A DNA stretch of 64,000 bases from Vanilla planifolia (GCA_023846275.1 CM043875.1:24246593-24310592); one strand, 5' to 3'; shown: positions 36,786 to 52,689, counted from the first letter of the stretch. Program-made: numbers and translations. Notes: generated from the sequence alone by a model not told the origin.

Positions 36786-36788
<3 letters not shown>

Positions 36789-36876
<88 letters not shown>
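36789..36876. repeat. (AT)n microsatellite, 88 bp
   Basis: Uninterrupted alternating A and T, 44 dinucleotides. Confidence 0.98.
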
Positions 36877-36879
<3 letters not shown>

Positions 36880-38380
36880 CTCAAAATATGATGTCCAGGA
36901 TAATAATATGATATCAAAAAATTAGCTCAATTAAGTCCCTTGACTCTACCTAAAATCCCTAATCAATTGTTATTACCCAAGAATGGTCCACTCTTTACAT
37001 TAAATGCTCATTTAAGGCCTTTAAATTTTTGTTAAACACAATATTCAATTGGCTATCATGGCCAACTAAAAATCACCTTTTGATAAGAATCATCTTACAG
37101 CTTCATATGACCATTTGCTCCTCACATGACCTGATCATAAATATCCTATAACAACTTCATAAAAAGGATATTTTGGATGCTCTTTTAACCTTTTTTTCTC
37201 TAATCTTTTGTTGTTATTTGGATTGATATTTTCCCCACTTTATATTCTATTGACCATGAGAACTTTCTTTTTTTTTTTTAGCTCATTGAAATCCTAAACC
37301 TCTCCCTCTCTCTTTCTCTCTCTCTCTCTCTTTCTAACTCTCTCTCTCTCTTATTATTATTGTTGTAACAATGAAAATATTTGATTTTTTTTAAATCTCT
37401 CGTAACCTTATTATACTTGAGAAAGATGATAGAGCATTTCTATTATTAAGACTATAGTTTTTACCTGTTTTGAATTTTATGACATTACCATTTAATTTTA
37501 TGATCTATATTTGACATAAATCATTTGTTCATTAGTCTTTTTAATAAATAAGTTTTTACTGTATGTGTTATTCTATATTTTTTATGCTTGTATGTAAGAC
37601 CAAAACATGCACATGCATCAAAAAGAACATCAAACATTAACAATAACTAAAAGATAATTCAACATAGCAAAAGAAAATCATAATTCGTGAAACAAATCTA
37701 GACTTTGAAATTCATGAAGACAATTGTAAGTATTTAGAAGAAAATTAGTATTTGAATAAATATATAAATAAATTTATAGATAAAAACAAACGAATTTGCA
37801 TATTAATACATCAAAAACATTTGAATATATAAATCATTTATAAATAAAATTTTCATTTTAAAAATAAATTATTTTATTTCAAATGAAAATTGAACATGAC
37901 CACCAAGCTCAAATCGTTTTTTTTATTATTATTTTTCAATTCAAAACTACACGAAACAATTTCATCCAACTTCAAATAAAGCCGGATTGAACCGAATCAG
38001 CATTAACATAGTTGAGCCGTCGAAACGGCGAATGGGTCTTACGTAATGGAGCCCTTCAAACGCTGGGCAGAGGTTGTCACGCAGATTCACCGCACGCCAA
38101 GCAATTATGATCGGGTGTGTCCCACACACCGCCCAACACTTTGTTAATCTAACGGCTTTGTTTCATACACGTAGATGTAGGCCATCGCATGGCATGTGCA
38201 CGAGGACGTCGCGCGCAGGGATGCGAAACTGTAATGAGCAATAAAGCAATATTATAAATGGGATCGCACGGCGGAAGTCGGAGCGTCAAGAAATGTAAGC
38301 CGTCTATCGTTGGAGTATAAAATTAAACTTAAATCGGTTTAATCGAACTTGCTGTCGGCCATAAAGAAGACCATTCGTTC
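36877..38380. other. Intergenic; upstream region of the ERF gene
   Basis: AT-rich until about 37,970, then GC content rises sharply toward the gene. No coding signal. The last 400 bp include GC-rich words such as CACACACCGCCC and ACACGTAGATG, but I cannot assign binding sites with confidence. Confidence 0.5.
37301..37351. repeat. CT-rich microsatellite
   Basis: Imperfect (CT)n with a few TTT and AA interruptions, about 50 bp. Confidence 0.9.
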
Positions 38381-38383
38381 CAC

Positions 38384-38391
38384 TATAAATA
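38384..38391 (+). promoter_or_regulatory. Candidate TATA box of the ERF gene
   Basis: TATAAATA, 103 bp before the ATG at 38,487, within CACTATAAATAACTA. Its place fits a transcription start near 38,415-38,420 and a 5' leader of about 70 bases. Confidence 0.65.
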
Positions 38392-38424
38392 ACTAACCCA
38401 TTCTTCCTTCTCACGCCGCACCCC

Positions 38425-38445
38425 ATGGCTGTTGTCTATCCCTAA
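38425..38445 (+). promoter_or_regulatory. Possible short upstream ORF in the ERF leader
   Basis: ATGGCTGTTGTCTATCCCTAA encodes MAVVYP and ends 41 bases before the main ATG. The ATG lies very close to the predicted transcription start, so it may not be in the mRNA, or may be skipped. If included, it could lower translation. Confidence 0.3.
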
Positions 38446-38486
38446 ATCCCTAATTCATCTCATCTCTTGGTCCCTCTACAAATAAG

Positions 38487-39005
38487 ATGATGGCGATCGA
38501 GGCATTGAGCTTGGGGAAAGGTGACTACGGTGTTGTCGAACAAGAGAAGGACACAAGCGGCGGCACCGCGGCCGCCGCGAGGAAGGAGGGGCACTACCGC
38601 GGGGTGAGGAAGCGACCTTGGGGGAGATTTGCGGCGGAGATCCGCGATCCGTTGAAGAAGACGAGGAAGTGGCTCGGGACCTTCGACACCGCCGAGGAGG
38701 CTGCGAGGGCTTACGACGAGGCCGCGCGCAACCTCCGCGGTCCCAAGGCGAAGACTAACTTCGGCCACCATTTGGCCGGAGCAGATCTTCCCTCTTCGGC
38801 ACCACGTTCCCCTTCAGTCATCTTCGCCTCTGGTTTTTCCGACGGGCGAGATCTGCTATTCGTCGCGCCTGTTTCGTCCGCCGTCAGATCGGAACTCTCC
38901 AGTTACCGATACGCTGCGGTGGAGCTCGTGGTGAGAAGCGAGCAGGAAGGAAAGAGGAAGAAACCTCTGGCTTTCGATCTCAATCTTCCGCCGCCTCTTT
39001 TTTGA
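38487..39005 (+). CDS. AP2/ERF transcription factor with C-terminal EAR repression motif
   Basis: 172 residues, single exon. The AP2/ERF DNA-binding domain spans residues 37-92 ([19 protein letters not shown], then [20 protein letters not shown] and [10 protein letters not shown]). [10 protein letters not shown] carries the Ala and Asp typical of the ERF rather than the DREB branch, so a GCC-box target is expected. Residues 164-169, DLNLPP, form a DLNxxP EAR motif, which recruits co-repressors, so the protein is probably a nuclear repressor of the ERF3/ERF4-like class (group VIII). The middle (93-155) is Ser/Ala-rich and the stretch just before the EAR motif is basic (KRKK). The ATG at 38,487 is the first in frame, followed at once by a second ATG. 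Codons are very GC-rich, as often in monocots. It stands alone, with no neighbouring gene within 9 kb. Confidence 0.95.
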   Translation: MMAIEALSLGKGDYGVVEQEKDTSGGTAAAARKEGHYRGVRKRPWGRFAAEIRDPLKKTRKWLGTFDTAEEAARAYDEAARNLRGPKAKTNFGHHLAGADLPSSAPRSPSVIFASGFSDGRDLLFVAPVSSAVRSELSSYRYAAVELVVRSEQEGKRKKPLAFDLNLPPPLF

Positions 39006-39222
39006 GATCGTCTCCAATCCCCATCTTGTTGTTGTTCCAATTTCATCTCTCTTTTGCTAAACAAAACAACCTATCCTCTCTACGATGCTTATGTACAGAT
39101 TAAAGCATTGATCTACTCTAAACAATTTAAATATAAAACATCACTCAGTTGATGAAATTACGGAAGTAGCCTCCGACATGAACTGACCTTGTTGCCCTAG
39201 GTCAAAGCACGGAAAATTATGC

Positions 39223-39534
39223 TTGGCAACAGCTGTGCGGGCCACGAGTGGAGATGGGGCATCGTGTCGCCGAGAGCGGCGCGCATTTATGCCGCTTTGC
39301 ACGCGAGTGGGGACGGTCAAAGGCATGAATATTGACGGATCTCGCACGTGTGCACCGGCAGCATCTTTTTGGGATTTGGTAAACCGCGGGGTTCGTGGCG
39401 ACGGTTCACTTTTGAACGATTCGTATCAGGATTATCGAAAGATGGATGGTGAGGATCTTTTGTCGGTGATCGCGAGTTGGCTCTGGAAGCCGAGTGGACC
39501 TCGGATCAGTGCGCAATGTGATAGGGACAAATGA
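39223..39534 (+). CDS. Hypothetical small ORF downstream of the ERF gene
   Basis: 103 codons in a GC-rich patch about 220 bp after the ERF stop. The start MATAVRATSGDGASCRRERR and the later ASFWDLVNRGVRGDG show no domain I recognise. GC-rich DNA yields such open frames by chance and the opposite strand is also partly open, so it may be non-coding 3' flank. It is reported because it coincides with a clear local GC rise that ends near 39,560. Confidence 0.2.
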   Translation: MATAVRATSGDGASCRRERRAFMPLCTRVGTVKGMNIDGSRTCAPAASFWDLVNRGVRGDGSLLNDSYQDYRKMDGEDLLSVIASWLWKPSGPRISAQCDRDK

Positions 39535-39540
39535 TCCCTT

Positions 39541-40439
39541 CGTGTGGAGCTTTTATCTAATGACACCTTTTAACAACCTTTAATTATCCTATACAACTTG
39601 ATTAATAGTGGATTAAGATTATTGTCCTCCCAGCCACACTTTTTAATAACAAACTGCAAGATTCAATTGATTTATTAGATATGTAAGAATGTCATTAATA
39701 CAAATATAAGATGTGGCATTTGTAAATGTATATAATAGAACAACAACATAACATTGTTCATAAACTAGCAAAAATTTAATGCTAAAATTTATTTTTAATG
39801 CTAAAAATTATTAATAATTTAAATTTTAAATTTTAAATTTTAAATGCATACTTAACAATCCTTTAATACATAACTTAGCTTTCAAATTATTGTTTAGTGG
39901 TTAAATTTGATAAATTCTATATTTCAATTTGAATCATAAGCCCTTATATTTGTATGCCTTCAAATGAACTTAAAAAGACTAATTAAATGTCATACTTTCT
40001 ATAATATTATTTAGAATATCTATTTCTAATACATAAAAAATGAAAATAAAGTATTATTTTTTAATGAAGATTAATCATGAAATATAAATATTCTTGTAAC
40101 ATGTCTCATTTCCATTTCTTTAATGGGAAAATTTCTATTATTAACTTACAAAGTTAAGCGCCAGTACACGAGTGAATCTCAAAACAAGTGTTCATAAATT
40201 TGAGCATGATGTTCACATGATGGATGATGAATTGTCCAAATTTAAACTTAATTCAATTCAGCATCACTATTTTTAATAGAATCCAAAATCAATGAGTCAA
40301 ATTCTTTTGCTATATAAAAAACTTGTAGCAATTTAATAACTTGATAAGACCATAGAAGAAAATATCTTTGTTAAGTTTTAGAAAAAAATTATTTACTTTT
40401 CAAAATCTTTTGACAAAACTTTTGTCTATATCCACCCTT
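39541..40439. other. No gene recognised
   Basis: AT-rich intergenic sequence with A/T homopolymer runs, for example repeated AAATTTTAAATTTTAAAT near 39,815-39,845. Confidence 0.5.
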
Positions 40440-41635
40440 TTTGCTATAATGGTTATGTGCAAAACCCTACATACCATGTTTTCTTTACCCATAGCCAGGT
40501 AAAAGTTATATTCATAAATCACTCTCTTTTCACCCACAATCAAGTAAGAGTCATTTTACTCAACACTATTTGTTTTTTTGCCTATAATCAATGTGACAAT
40601 TTTTACGTTTTTTTTATACATATTCCAACTCAAATTGTTCTCATTAAATTGTGCTTGGATACTAACAATGTGACGACTTTTCTTTTTTTTCAAATTCTAA
40701 TTCAATTTGTTTTCTAATTAAATTGTGCTCTGATTCTTTTTAATTAAATCATCTCTGATATCACAAATGTGACACCTCTTATTTTTTTGGTCATATATTC
40801 AATTAATTTTCTTAAAATTTAAAAATTTAAACAAATAAAATCTCAATTAGATTTTGTTCATTCTTTCAATTTATAAGTATAATAATACAATATTTATATC
40901 CATAATATAATAATCAAATAAATTATATCCATAACTATTAAGTATAAACATCTAAATCTAATAACTATAAACAACCAAAAACTATCACAACATTTATATG
41001 CCACATTTTTTATACTATTATATTAGTTTCAACATATAAGTACAATGTCAAGTGTATCACATGATTAATAAATTATCTAATACAACTCTTACAACAAAAA
41101 CCTTTATAGTTTCAAATCTTTCTTTTCTTATAGATCATTTTTATGACTAATCTTCTTTTTGTTGAGATTCATCATACTTAAAATGTTAGTACAACAAAGA
41201 GGGTTAAGTCAATCATCACTGATTTAGCAGACTATCTATAATAGTAAGAAAATATACAAAAAAAATAATAATTTAAGACAATCATATGTAAGATCTAATC
41301 ATAAACATCAACTATAGCTTATAAGCAAATCAAAATGAATGTAAAGAGGAAATATTTTGTATTATCAAAGAAAACTATGTTATGATTTTTAAAAGAAATA
41401 ACAAGCATATACATCTTTTCATTTTATTTTTTAATCTTTTTCTTAATGTAGCATTGCTTATCGATATTTGTTTCTTCTTAACTCAATAAACCTTAAGTGC
41501 TCACCACTTTTTGGTTTACTTAGTTACAATAAATACCTCATTTATTGATTTATCACATTATGTTCTTATATACAATCATGCTCAGTCTTATTATATTTTT
41601 TATGTATATATTTTTGTGATAAATCTCAATAGTGT

Positions 41636-41803
41636 GACCGATATAATTAATAACCACCCCACAGTAATAATATCTCAATCTTATGATCTATATGACCACT
41701 AGCCACCTTAAAATGACAATATCCTAATATTATGACCCAAATGACTACTAACCACCTCATAATAGTAATATCTCAATCTGTGATTCATATGACCACTAGC
41801 CAC
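41636..41803. repeat. Tandem repeat, about 50-bp period
   Basis: Units start at 41,636, 41,694, 41,743 and 41,791 with GACC(A/G)..TA..AACCACC, then TAATATCTCAATCT and TATGA. Periods are 58, 49 and 48 bp. The last unit is partial. Confidence 0.8.
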
Positions 41804-42050
41804 AAAAAACATTATATATTAATTTTTAGAGAATTCATTATTTATTAATGTTATTAAATCCTTTAATATATTTTCACATGAAAAATCCTCATTATACATA
41901 ACATTTTGACATCAGTTCACAAAATTTCATGCTTGTATAATTAATCATATTAAATAATTTCACATAACAATTTATCTTATTAGACGAAATATACATCATT
42001 TTTGAAGTATAAATTTTCATACAATTAAATGTGATAATGTAACACCAATG

Positions 42051-42400
42051 TATCAATATCACATACTCTATATAATATTCGCATATAATGTCTTAATTTT
42101 AACAAATCAATATTATATCAAACATATGTATAAATATTTATGTCAGAGTATCTATTTTATAATTACAAGTACAACTTCTCATATAATGATACAAAATAGC
42201 ATTGCATTAGTTCATCAATATCACGTGTTCTATATAAGATTTGCATACAATATCTTAATTTTAACAATTAACAACACATTAGGCATACGCATAAATTTTT
42301 ATGTCAAAGTGCATACATCTCATGCAAGTTCTTAACTTTAGCAATCACTACTATAACAGACATACACAAAAAATATTTATGTTAGAATGTCTATCTCATA
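42051..42400. repeat. Tandem repeat, about 160-bp period
   Basis: TATCAATATCACATACTCTA at 42,051 recurs as TCATCAATATCACGTGTTCT at 42,212. Both continue into CTTAATTTTAACAA and ATTTATGTCA(G/A)AGT. A third, partial unit runs from about 42,323 (TTCTTAACTTTAGCAA, then ATTTATGTTAGAATG). Confidence 0.78.
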
Positions 42401-43219
42401 GTTTTTTTGTTGTTCATGGTAGTCATGTAACTAATCAACTTTCATCTTTTTGTTAATTATAAATTAAAATTTTCTTAACTCAATTTACAAATTCTTGTCA
42501 AAATTAAAAATTATTAAAACATCAAAGTAGAATTTCATATCTCACTTCTTAAATTGTGAAGATCATCTTTTTCTTACCTTCTTTTATCGATTTTCCTCTT
42601 TTCTTGAAACCCTAGCTTGCAAAATCTTAATAAATTCCTTTCCAATCGTTCTAACAATTAAATAGAAACTTATAACAAAATGCTTTGATTCTTGTCATAA
42701 ATTTCAACTTAAATCACGAAGAAATAAAAGAATTCTATTTTCGAACTTCCAAAATTACGTGAGGTCATCGACGATGAAATCAGCCTCTAATCGGCATTTT
42801 CATTGTCAGCAAAGCAGCTCTTTGGTGAAACTCCAACTAACAAATGGGAAATCCCTTTCTAGAATTTATAAAGGGCATGGGGTCGAGAGAGGAAGAAAGA
42901 AATTTCAATTTTAGAAAAAATCAAAAACACTTTATATACTTAAATGAGCTTTGATTAAGATGAAACAAATATTGTATGACTTATCTCGATAAGTTCTATC
43001 TAATTTTATATTTATTTTTATATTTTAGAATATTTTATTTTCTAAAATTTTGGCATCCTTTACAAGACATGTTGATTCGTACCTAATTTGATGATCGATG
43101 ATATTATAATCAAGTAGGAGTCAACTCTTATGAAAAAGTACAAACCAATTTACATAATTATCACAATATTTATACAAAATAATATAACAAAATCTTATAT
43201 TATTAATATATATAATAAT

Positions 43220-44600
43220 ATTACAATGACTAAATGCTACGAATGGATGTTAATAAGTCAATATGAGAAACTTTAACACAATAATAAAGTAGATGATGCA
43301 AGTAAAGCACTGAATACAATAGTAAAACCAGTAGAATGAAGGATGATATTATAGTGAAAAACACAACTAATAATTTCTTTTTTTTCTTATTATTTAATAA
43401 TTTAGCAATTTTTTCATCATCTCTTTCTTGCTCAAAAAAACATTCATGTTTATATTATTCAACACCCACAGATAGATCAAAGTTAAGTGCAATGGCTAAA
43501 TCCCTACCTTCGAGAAGTTCAAACTAAGTGTTATAGACAACATAAACTAATCATATTATTGCGATTAAACAGTCATAGAAAAACGATATGTATTACACTC
43601 AAATTGCCTAAATAACACACATGTTCAATTAATTCATTTTTACATCTCCTAGGGTATCATACTTATATGATGGGACATCATATTGTACTATTATAATAGA
43701 TTTACTAAGTCTCAATTTTGAGCGCTAAAAAAATGGTATAAAATGCAAGATCGTATAAAGGCAACATGTTGTATGAGAAGTTCATAATATTGATCAAGAA
43801 CAATCATATTCATTCAATAGAAGGATCATATGTATATGATACTAATTCATTTAATAAATATGATAAATATGTATCGTATAAGTACGAAAGATATGTCTAC
43901 TAGAACAACAAAAATCTGTCCAAAATTTGTCTAAGTCTAAAATTAAGCCTCACTCTCATGATTCTATTAGATTAACTATACTTATACAAACGAGACAATG
44001 TACTAATACAACAATACACATTTTAGCTTAACCATGTTAGTTAACTTCATTCTATTTGTATGACTGTTTAATTGTACATGTATGATACAAATCAACTCAC
44101 TTATAACATAATATGAAGAATTTATTGTACTTATGTGGCACTACAAATATCAGTGCACGTACTTAATATCGCTTGATCTAAACCCTACCTGATCCTCAAA
44201 ATAACTACACTATATTGTACAAAATATGATATCATATTGTAAACCTCAACACACGCTTCTCGGGTAGTCCTTTAACATACTGATAAGATAACAATATTAC
44301 ACTAGAACAATGTAATTATGCAAAACGCTTAAGATGCACTATCCAATGTCATGCAATGCGAATAGTATTGTATTATAGTAAAATCATATAAATATGAATA
44401 ATACAGTTGATGCATCATTTAAATCATTTAACAAACTATAAAACATAATTAGTTTAGTAAATGCAAACATATGTAATTAATGTTTATTAGTACATATTTA
44501 TTGAATGTAAACATTGATGAAATGATGTTTTATTATCTCTCAAATTTAACAAGCATGAATAATATAATACAATCCTATGTATCATATCAATAATAAATGA
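43220..44600. repeat. Unclassified dispersed repeat related to 13.7-15 kb
   Basis: Non-coding and rich in ATCATAC, GTATGAT and TATATGAT words, in an order resembling 13,690-15,000 on the same strand. A 63-codon open stretch at 43,336 has no recognisable domain. Confidence 0.38.
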
Positions 44601-48788
<4,188 letters not shown>

Positions 48789-50579
48789 TCACGAATCAAC
48801 ATCCTTCTCTTGATATTTGTTAGCATTAGGCCTTCTAAGGCATGATTTGACCACTGAGGTATAAGTTGCAAAATCCGAAACCATTCCCATCTCACAACTT
48901 AATTTTGTGTGGTCCACTTCTCCACGCTTACAATGCCCATTCAAGAGAGTGTTGTATGTGACATCATCAGGGACTACACCAACATTAAGCATAGCATTCA
49001 GAAGCATGTTGGCATTTTTCATTTGCCCAAGCTTGCACAGCCCATTCATTATGATGTTATATGTGATAACTCCTATATTCAAACCCTTTCTTTGCATCTC
49101 TCTAAGAAGCTTAAAGCCAGATCTAACATCTCCCTTCTTGCACATTGCATCAATAACAATATTGTAAGTTGCCTCACCAGCTTCTAACCCGACATTGATC
49201 ATCTCATGCAAGGTCCTCTCTGCCTCCATCACCAATCCCTCCCTTGCTAACCCTGATATAAGTGCTGTGTAGGTAAACTCATCCAGCTCAACCCCTTCAG
49301 CAACCATTTTCCACTTGGTTTCAAGTGCCATTTGCAGGTCCCCTCCCTTGCAGAATCCATCAATAAGCGTCGTGTAAGTTACTTTGTCTGCTTTGAAGCC
49401 CCTAGTCATCATTTCCTTGACTATCTTTACAGCCTCCTTAGTATCCCCACGTTTACAATAGCCGTTCACTAGAGCATTAAAGGTGATCAAATCCGGTTCA
49501 ACTCCTTTCCTCAACATGTTCTTATAAATCTCCAATCCAACAGCCACTTTCCCTTCCTTGCAGTGCCCATCAATCAGCGTTGTGTAAGTGAATTTGTTTG
49601 GTGAGAGTTCTTTATTACACATTTCCTGGAATAAATGGTCAGCATCCTCCAGACGTCTCACCACACAAAGCGCCCGAATTAAAACAGTATAAGTAAAAAC
49701 ATCTGCAGCAATTCCAGCTTTTTCCATTGTGTACTTAAGCTCAAACGCGGCATCAAAGTTCCCAACTTTGCAATAACCGTTGATTAACGTATTAAAGCTA
49801 ACTGCGGTGGGCTGCAACCGATGACTTGCAATTTCTTCAAACACCTGATGGGCATGTTTGAGCTTACCCTCCTTGCAAAAACCATGAATCAAAGCATTGA
49901 AGTCATAGATTTTCGGCTGAAGCCTAGCATCGATGATCTCCGAAAAGAACGCCCAAGCGTCCGCAGCCACAGGGATGCGGCGGAGAAGGAGCGAACAAGC
50001 AGACAAAGGCAGCACCATCTGGCGTTGGCGTGCAAGCCGAAAGCACTGGATAGCGTCGGGGAAGAAGCCCGCGTCAACATATGCAGCCATAATGGACTCC
50101 AAGAGACAGGGGTAGAGAGGACCAGGGGAGGAGACATCTGTGGCGGTAGACAGGAGGGAGGAAGCCGAGGAGCGGCCACTGCGTGAGACAAGGAAGCTAA
50201 TAAGAGGTGTGGCTGTGGATCGGAGACGGCGGCGGAGGAGGAAAAGTGACATGGAGAGGTAAGAAGAGGACGTGTGGCGAAAGTGGGGTGCACCATGGGA
50301 GGAGAGGTAGTGGAAGAAGGAGAGGAGAGAGTTAGGGGGAAGGGATAGTGGGTTTACAGACAGTAGAGAGCAGAAGAGCGCTGGGGTGATAGAAGGAAGA
50401 AGATGCTTGAGAGAGACGGACAGCGGCGTCACGGTTGAATTTTGGATTGCGCGGGAGATGGCCGTCAGGAGAGGGTGTGTTTCCTCAGGAGCAGGTGGAG
50501 AGAACCATGGTGAAGCAGACGTAGAAACACTGGATGTAACGGAAGTGGCGAACTTCTGATTTGAGTTCGGTTGGAGCAT
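48789..50579 (-). CDS. P-class pentatricopeptide repeat (PPR) protein
   Basis: 596 residues, no intron. After a Ser/Pro/Arg-rich N-terminal part that could be an organelle-targeting peptide, nine 35-residue PPR motifs follow without gaps at residues 223-257, 258-292, 293-327, 328-362, 363-397, 398-432, 433-467, 468-502 and 503-537 (each with VTYTTLIDGFCKxGD-like helices), then a shorter unit to about 575. There is no E, DYW or SMR domain, so it is P-class: sequence-specific binding of mitochondrial or plastid RNA for processing, stability or translation. Motifs such as NGLCKLGQMKNANMLL and GVVPDDVTYNTLL resemble, from memory, Arabidopsis At1g09680, of nearly equal length. The first ATG (50,579) gives the full protein and no stop interrupts it. 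It sits alone among transposons, on the strand opposite to the ERF gene. Confidence 0.95.
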   Translation of the reverse strand: MLQPNSNQKFATSVTSSVSTSASPWFSPPAPEETHPLLTAISRAIQNSTVTPLSVSLKHLLPSITPALFCSLLSVNPLSLPPNSLLSFFHYLSSHGAPHFRHTSSSYLSMSLFLLRRRLRSTATPLISFLVSRSGRSSASSLLSTATDVSSPGPLYPCLLESIMAAYVDAGFFPDAIQCFRLARQRQMVLPLSACSLLLRRIPVAADAWAFFSEIIDARLQPKIYDFNALIHGFCKEGKLKHAHQVFEEIASHRLQPTAVSFNTLINGYCKVGNFDAAFELKYTMEKAGIAADVFTYTVLIRALCVVRRLEDADHLFQEMCNKELSPNKFTYTTLIDGHCKEGKVAVGLEIYKNMLRKGVEPDLITFNALVNGYCKRGDTKEAVKIVKEMMTRGFKADKVTYTTLIDGFCKGGDLQMALETKWKMVAEGVELDEFTYTALISGLAREGLVMEAERTLHEMINVGLEAGEATYNIVIDAMCKKGDVRSGFKLLREMQRKGLNIGVITYNIIMNGLCKLGQMKNANMLLNAMLNVGVVPDDVTYNTLLNGHCKRGEVDHTKLSCEMGMVSDFATYTSVVKSCLRRPNANKYQEKDVDS

Positions 50580-51549
50580 ACCAACAGCAATGGAAGGAGA
50601 GAACTTGCCTCTTTGCAGTGAGAAGGTTACAAAATGGACTACAATATGCCCTTCTGTTTTACAACCTTAAAATCATCATAAATCTACATAATAATATTTT
50701 TTTAATTTTTTTTTATCACCAATAAAAATATATTTTTTAAAAATTAATTTTAAAACACAATTTTCAGAATTGTTTTAATCAAAATCACTGTCAGCCAACA
50801 AAATCTCATCTTTTTTTTCTAAACTTTCTATTAATTATTTCATTTACATGTGTCAAATTATTTTTAGATGTCATAGTTATTTTTAGCTTTCACTTCATCT
50901 ATTATTGTTTTCACCCTTCTACCATATGTCACTGACATCAATTTTCATATCAAAATTTAAAAATCTTCTCATTTTTAGTACATCAAACAATTAATCTTCA
51001 ATAATTGTAGTCTACTATATGTTTTCTTTGTTTTAGCTTTTAATGCTTGAAAGAACTCATTGTTTTGGGGCTCCTCTACTACATGTGTACAAGTTGCCTT
51101 ACAACATAGGATTAACTCTTTTGATTTAAGTTATAGCTTGTTAATGAAACTTCCAAAAACACTCTTTTAGAAAACTTTGTAACATTTGGATACAATTTTG
51201 TTACTTATAATTCACCAACAATAATGAAAAAATCTACCAACATTACAACATGTTTGAGTTCAACAAGAAGACAACTACAAGAGTTTAAATTTTCTTTTAG
51301 TTTCAATTGAATGTTGTCTTCCATAGAAGTCACAAACAATATATTATCACGCTTAAGGTCCCAAGCTATCCTCTATGAACTCCCAGTTTTGTGAATATCT
51401 ATATATTTACTTGCAATACAAGTAGATAATGAGTATTATATGATTAATATATAAACTATTAGCTATAAGTAATAAAATAATATAGAAGTATAATAATATA
51501 TATGATAAATAAAGATAAAAAACAAATAAGATTATACATAATAATTTGT
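50580..51549. other. PPR upstream region; no other gene recognised
   Basis: AT-rich, with runs of T near 50,700-50,810. No coding signal. I see no confident TATA box for the PPR gene, which is common for this family. Confidence 0.5.
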
Positions 51550-52340
51550 AAAAGATAGGAAAATGCTAAGTAGCTACATATATGCTCCTATAAACAATTA
51601 AGTGCCAAGGGATTGTCATAACAATTAAAGGATCAATGGATCTTATTGATTTGAATAGAAAACAAATAAAATTTCAAAAATCCTTCAAAAATCAAGTGAA
51701 AATTATAAAATTAAAGATTGAGAATATGGTATGAAATTGGTTATTACTCCTGCTATAAGTTTATATTACTCATGGGATCTAACATTCTTGGTTAGTAAGC
51801 TTTACATTTTATTACACATATGGACGTGATGTGCCACATTTATTATAATGATAATAATTTGGCAATGAAATTATGTTATGATTGTTGCATTCAAAAGTTT
51901 AGACAATGCATTTTTTACTTCTATATCTTTACAAAAATGTAATATGAACATAGCATACAGTTGACTTAGATGTGTAATGTATTGTATAGAGATGATGTAC
52001 ATTATTTTGTTGAGCTTATAATGGTTGAATTAACTTATTTTAATATTTTTTATAGTTAACTTGGTTGCACATCTCAAAATTTTATCTTAATAATTTACTT
52101 ACCTTTATTTTAATTTAATAATCAAATATGGAGATTACTTTTAGTTTTTTTAATAACATTACTTTGATAACAAGAATAGAGCTACATTAATTTATTTTTT
52201 ATTTATTTTCTCTTAATAATTGCAATAAGACTTGGACTATTTAGTGTAAAATATTGGTTTGGATTTTATTTCTTGTATAGATAATGTCTATTACTTATAA
52301 AAAAATTGGTTTCAAAATTTGGTAATGCTATGAACTTTAC
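51550..52340 (+). repeat. Gypsy 5' LTR, 5' truncated
   Basis: Matches 56,290-56,400 (CATAACAATTAAAGGATCAA) and, after the copia-B gap, 63,504-64,000 (CATATGGACGTGATGTGCCA against CACATGGATGTGATGTGCAA; GTTGACTTAGATGTGTAATG against GTTGACCTAATTGTGTGTTG). It ends TTTACA at 52,340, just before the primer-binding site. The first 1 kb of the LTR, seen in the 3' copy, is missing. Confidence 0.72.
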
Positions 52341-52689
52341 AAGATGGTATCAAAATACTTAGTCTTAAGAAGAGAACCATGGTATTGATGCAATAAGAGA
52401 ATTTGGAAAATTTAAATAAAGACTTACTTAGGGAAAAGACGAGAAAGCTCGATCAGGTAAAGTTTTTAAATATATTTAAGAGAGAATTAGAGCACACTTT
52501 GTAGCAGATTGACACAATGCGATGAGATTTCAGTTGAGAGGCTTTAATTTGAGTAGCTACAAGTATATGACACCACTGAAGGAGCTTTAGATCGTGTGTC
52601 TTACTATGGGAAGCACTAATTCTATTTTGTAAAAAAAAGATAAGAGAATATGCATATGCACAACTTTCAAGAACTTAATTAAATTATTA

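Larger units (their letters stand above)
40440..43000 (-). repeat. LTR-like region with several tandem repeats
   Basis: Read on minus, a TATA-like block and CCTTTATAAATTC near 42,870 are followed by GCTAGGGTTTCAAGAAAAG near 42,610, then tandem repeats, then GGTGTCACATTTGTGATATC ending near 40,757. The last part resembles an LTR end (ACA) followed by an initiator-Met primer site: TGATATCAGAGA against TGGTATCAGAGC. Partial copies of this junction recur near 40,650. Best guess: the LTR of a Ty3/gypsy element whose interior is gone. No pol sequence is visible on its left. Confidence 0.42.

Noticed and set aside
41636..42400. CRISPR-like array
   Set aside because: Units are adjacent imperfect tandem repeats without spacers, and the DNA is a plant nuclear genome.
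49821..50296. Arg/Ser-rich open frames over the PPR N-terminus on both strands
   Set aside because: Shadows of the PPR reading frame; no domain and no independent start context.
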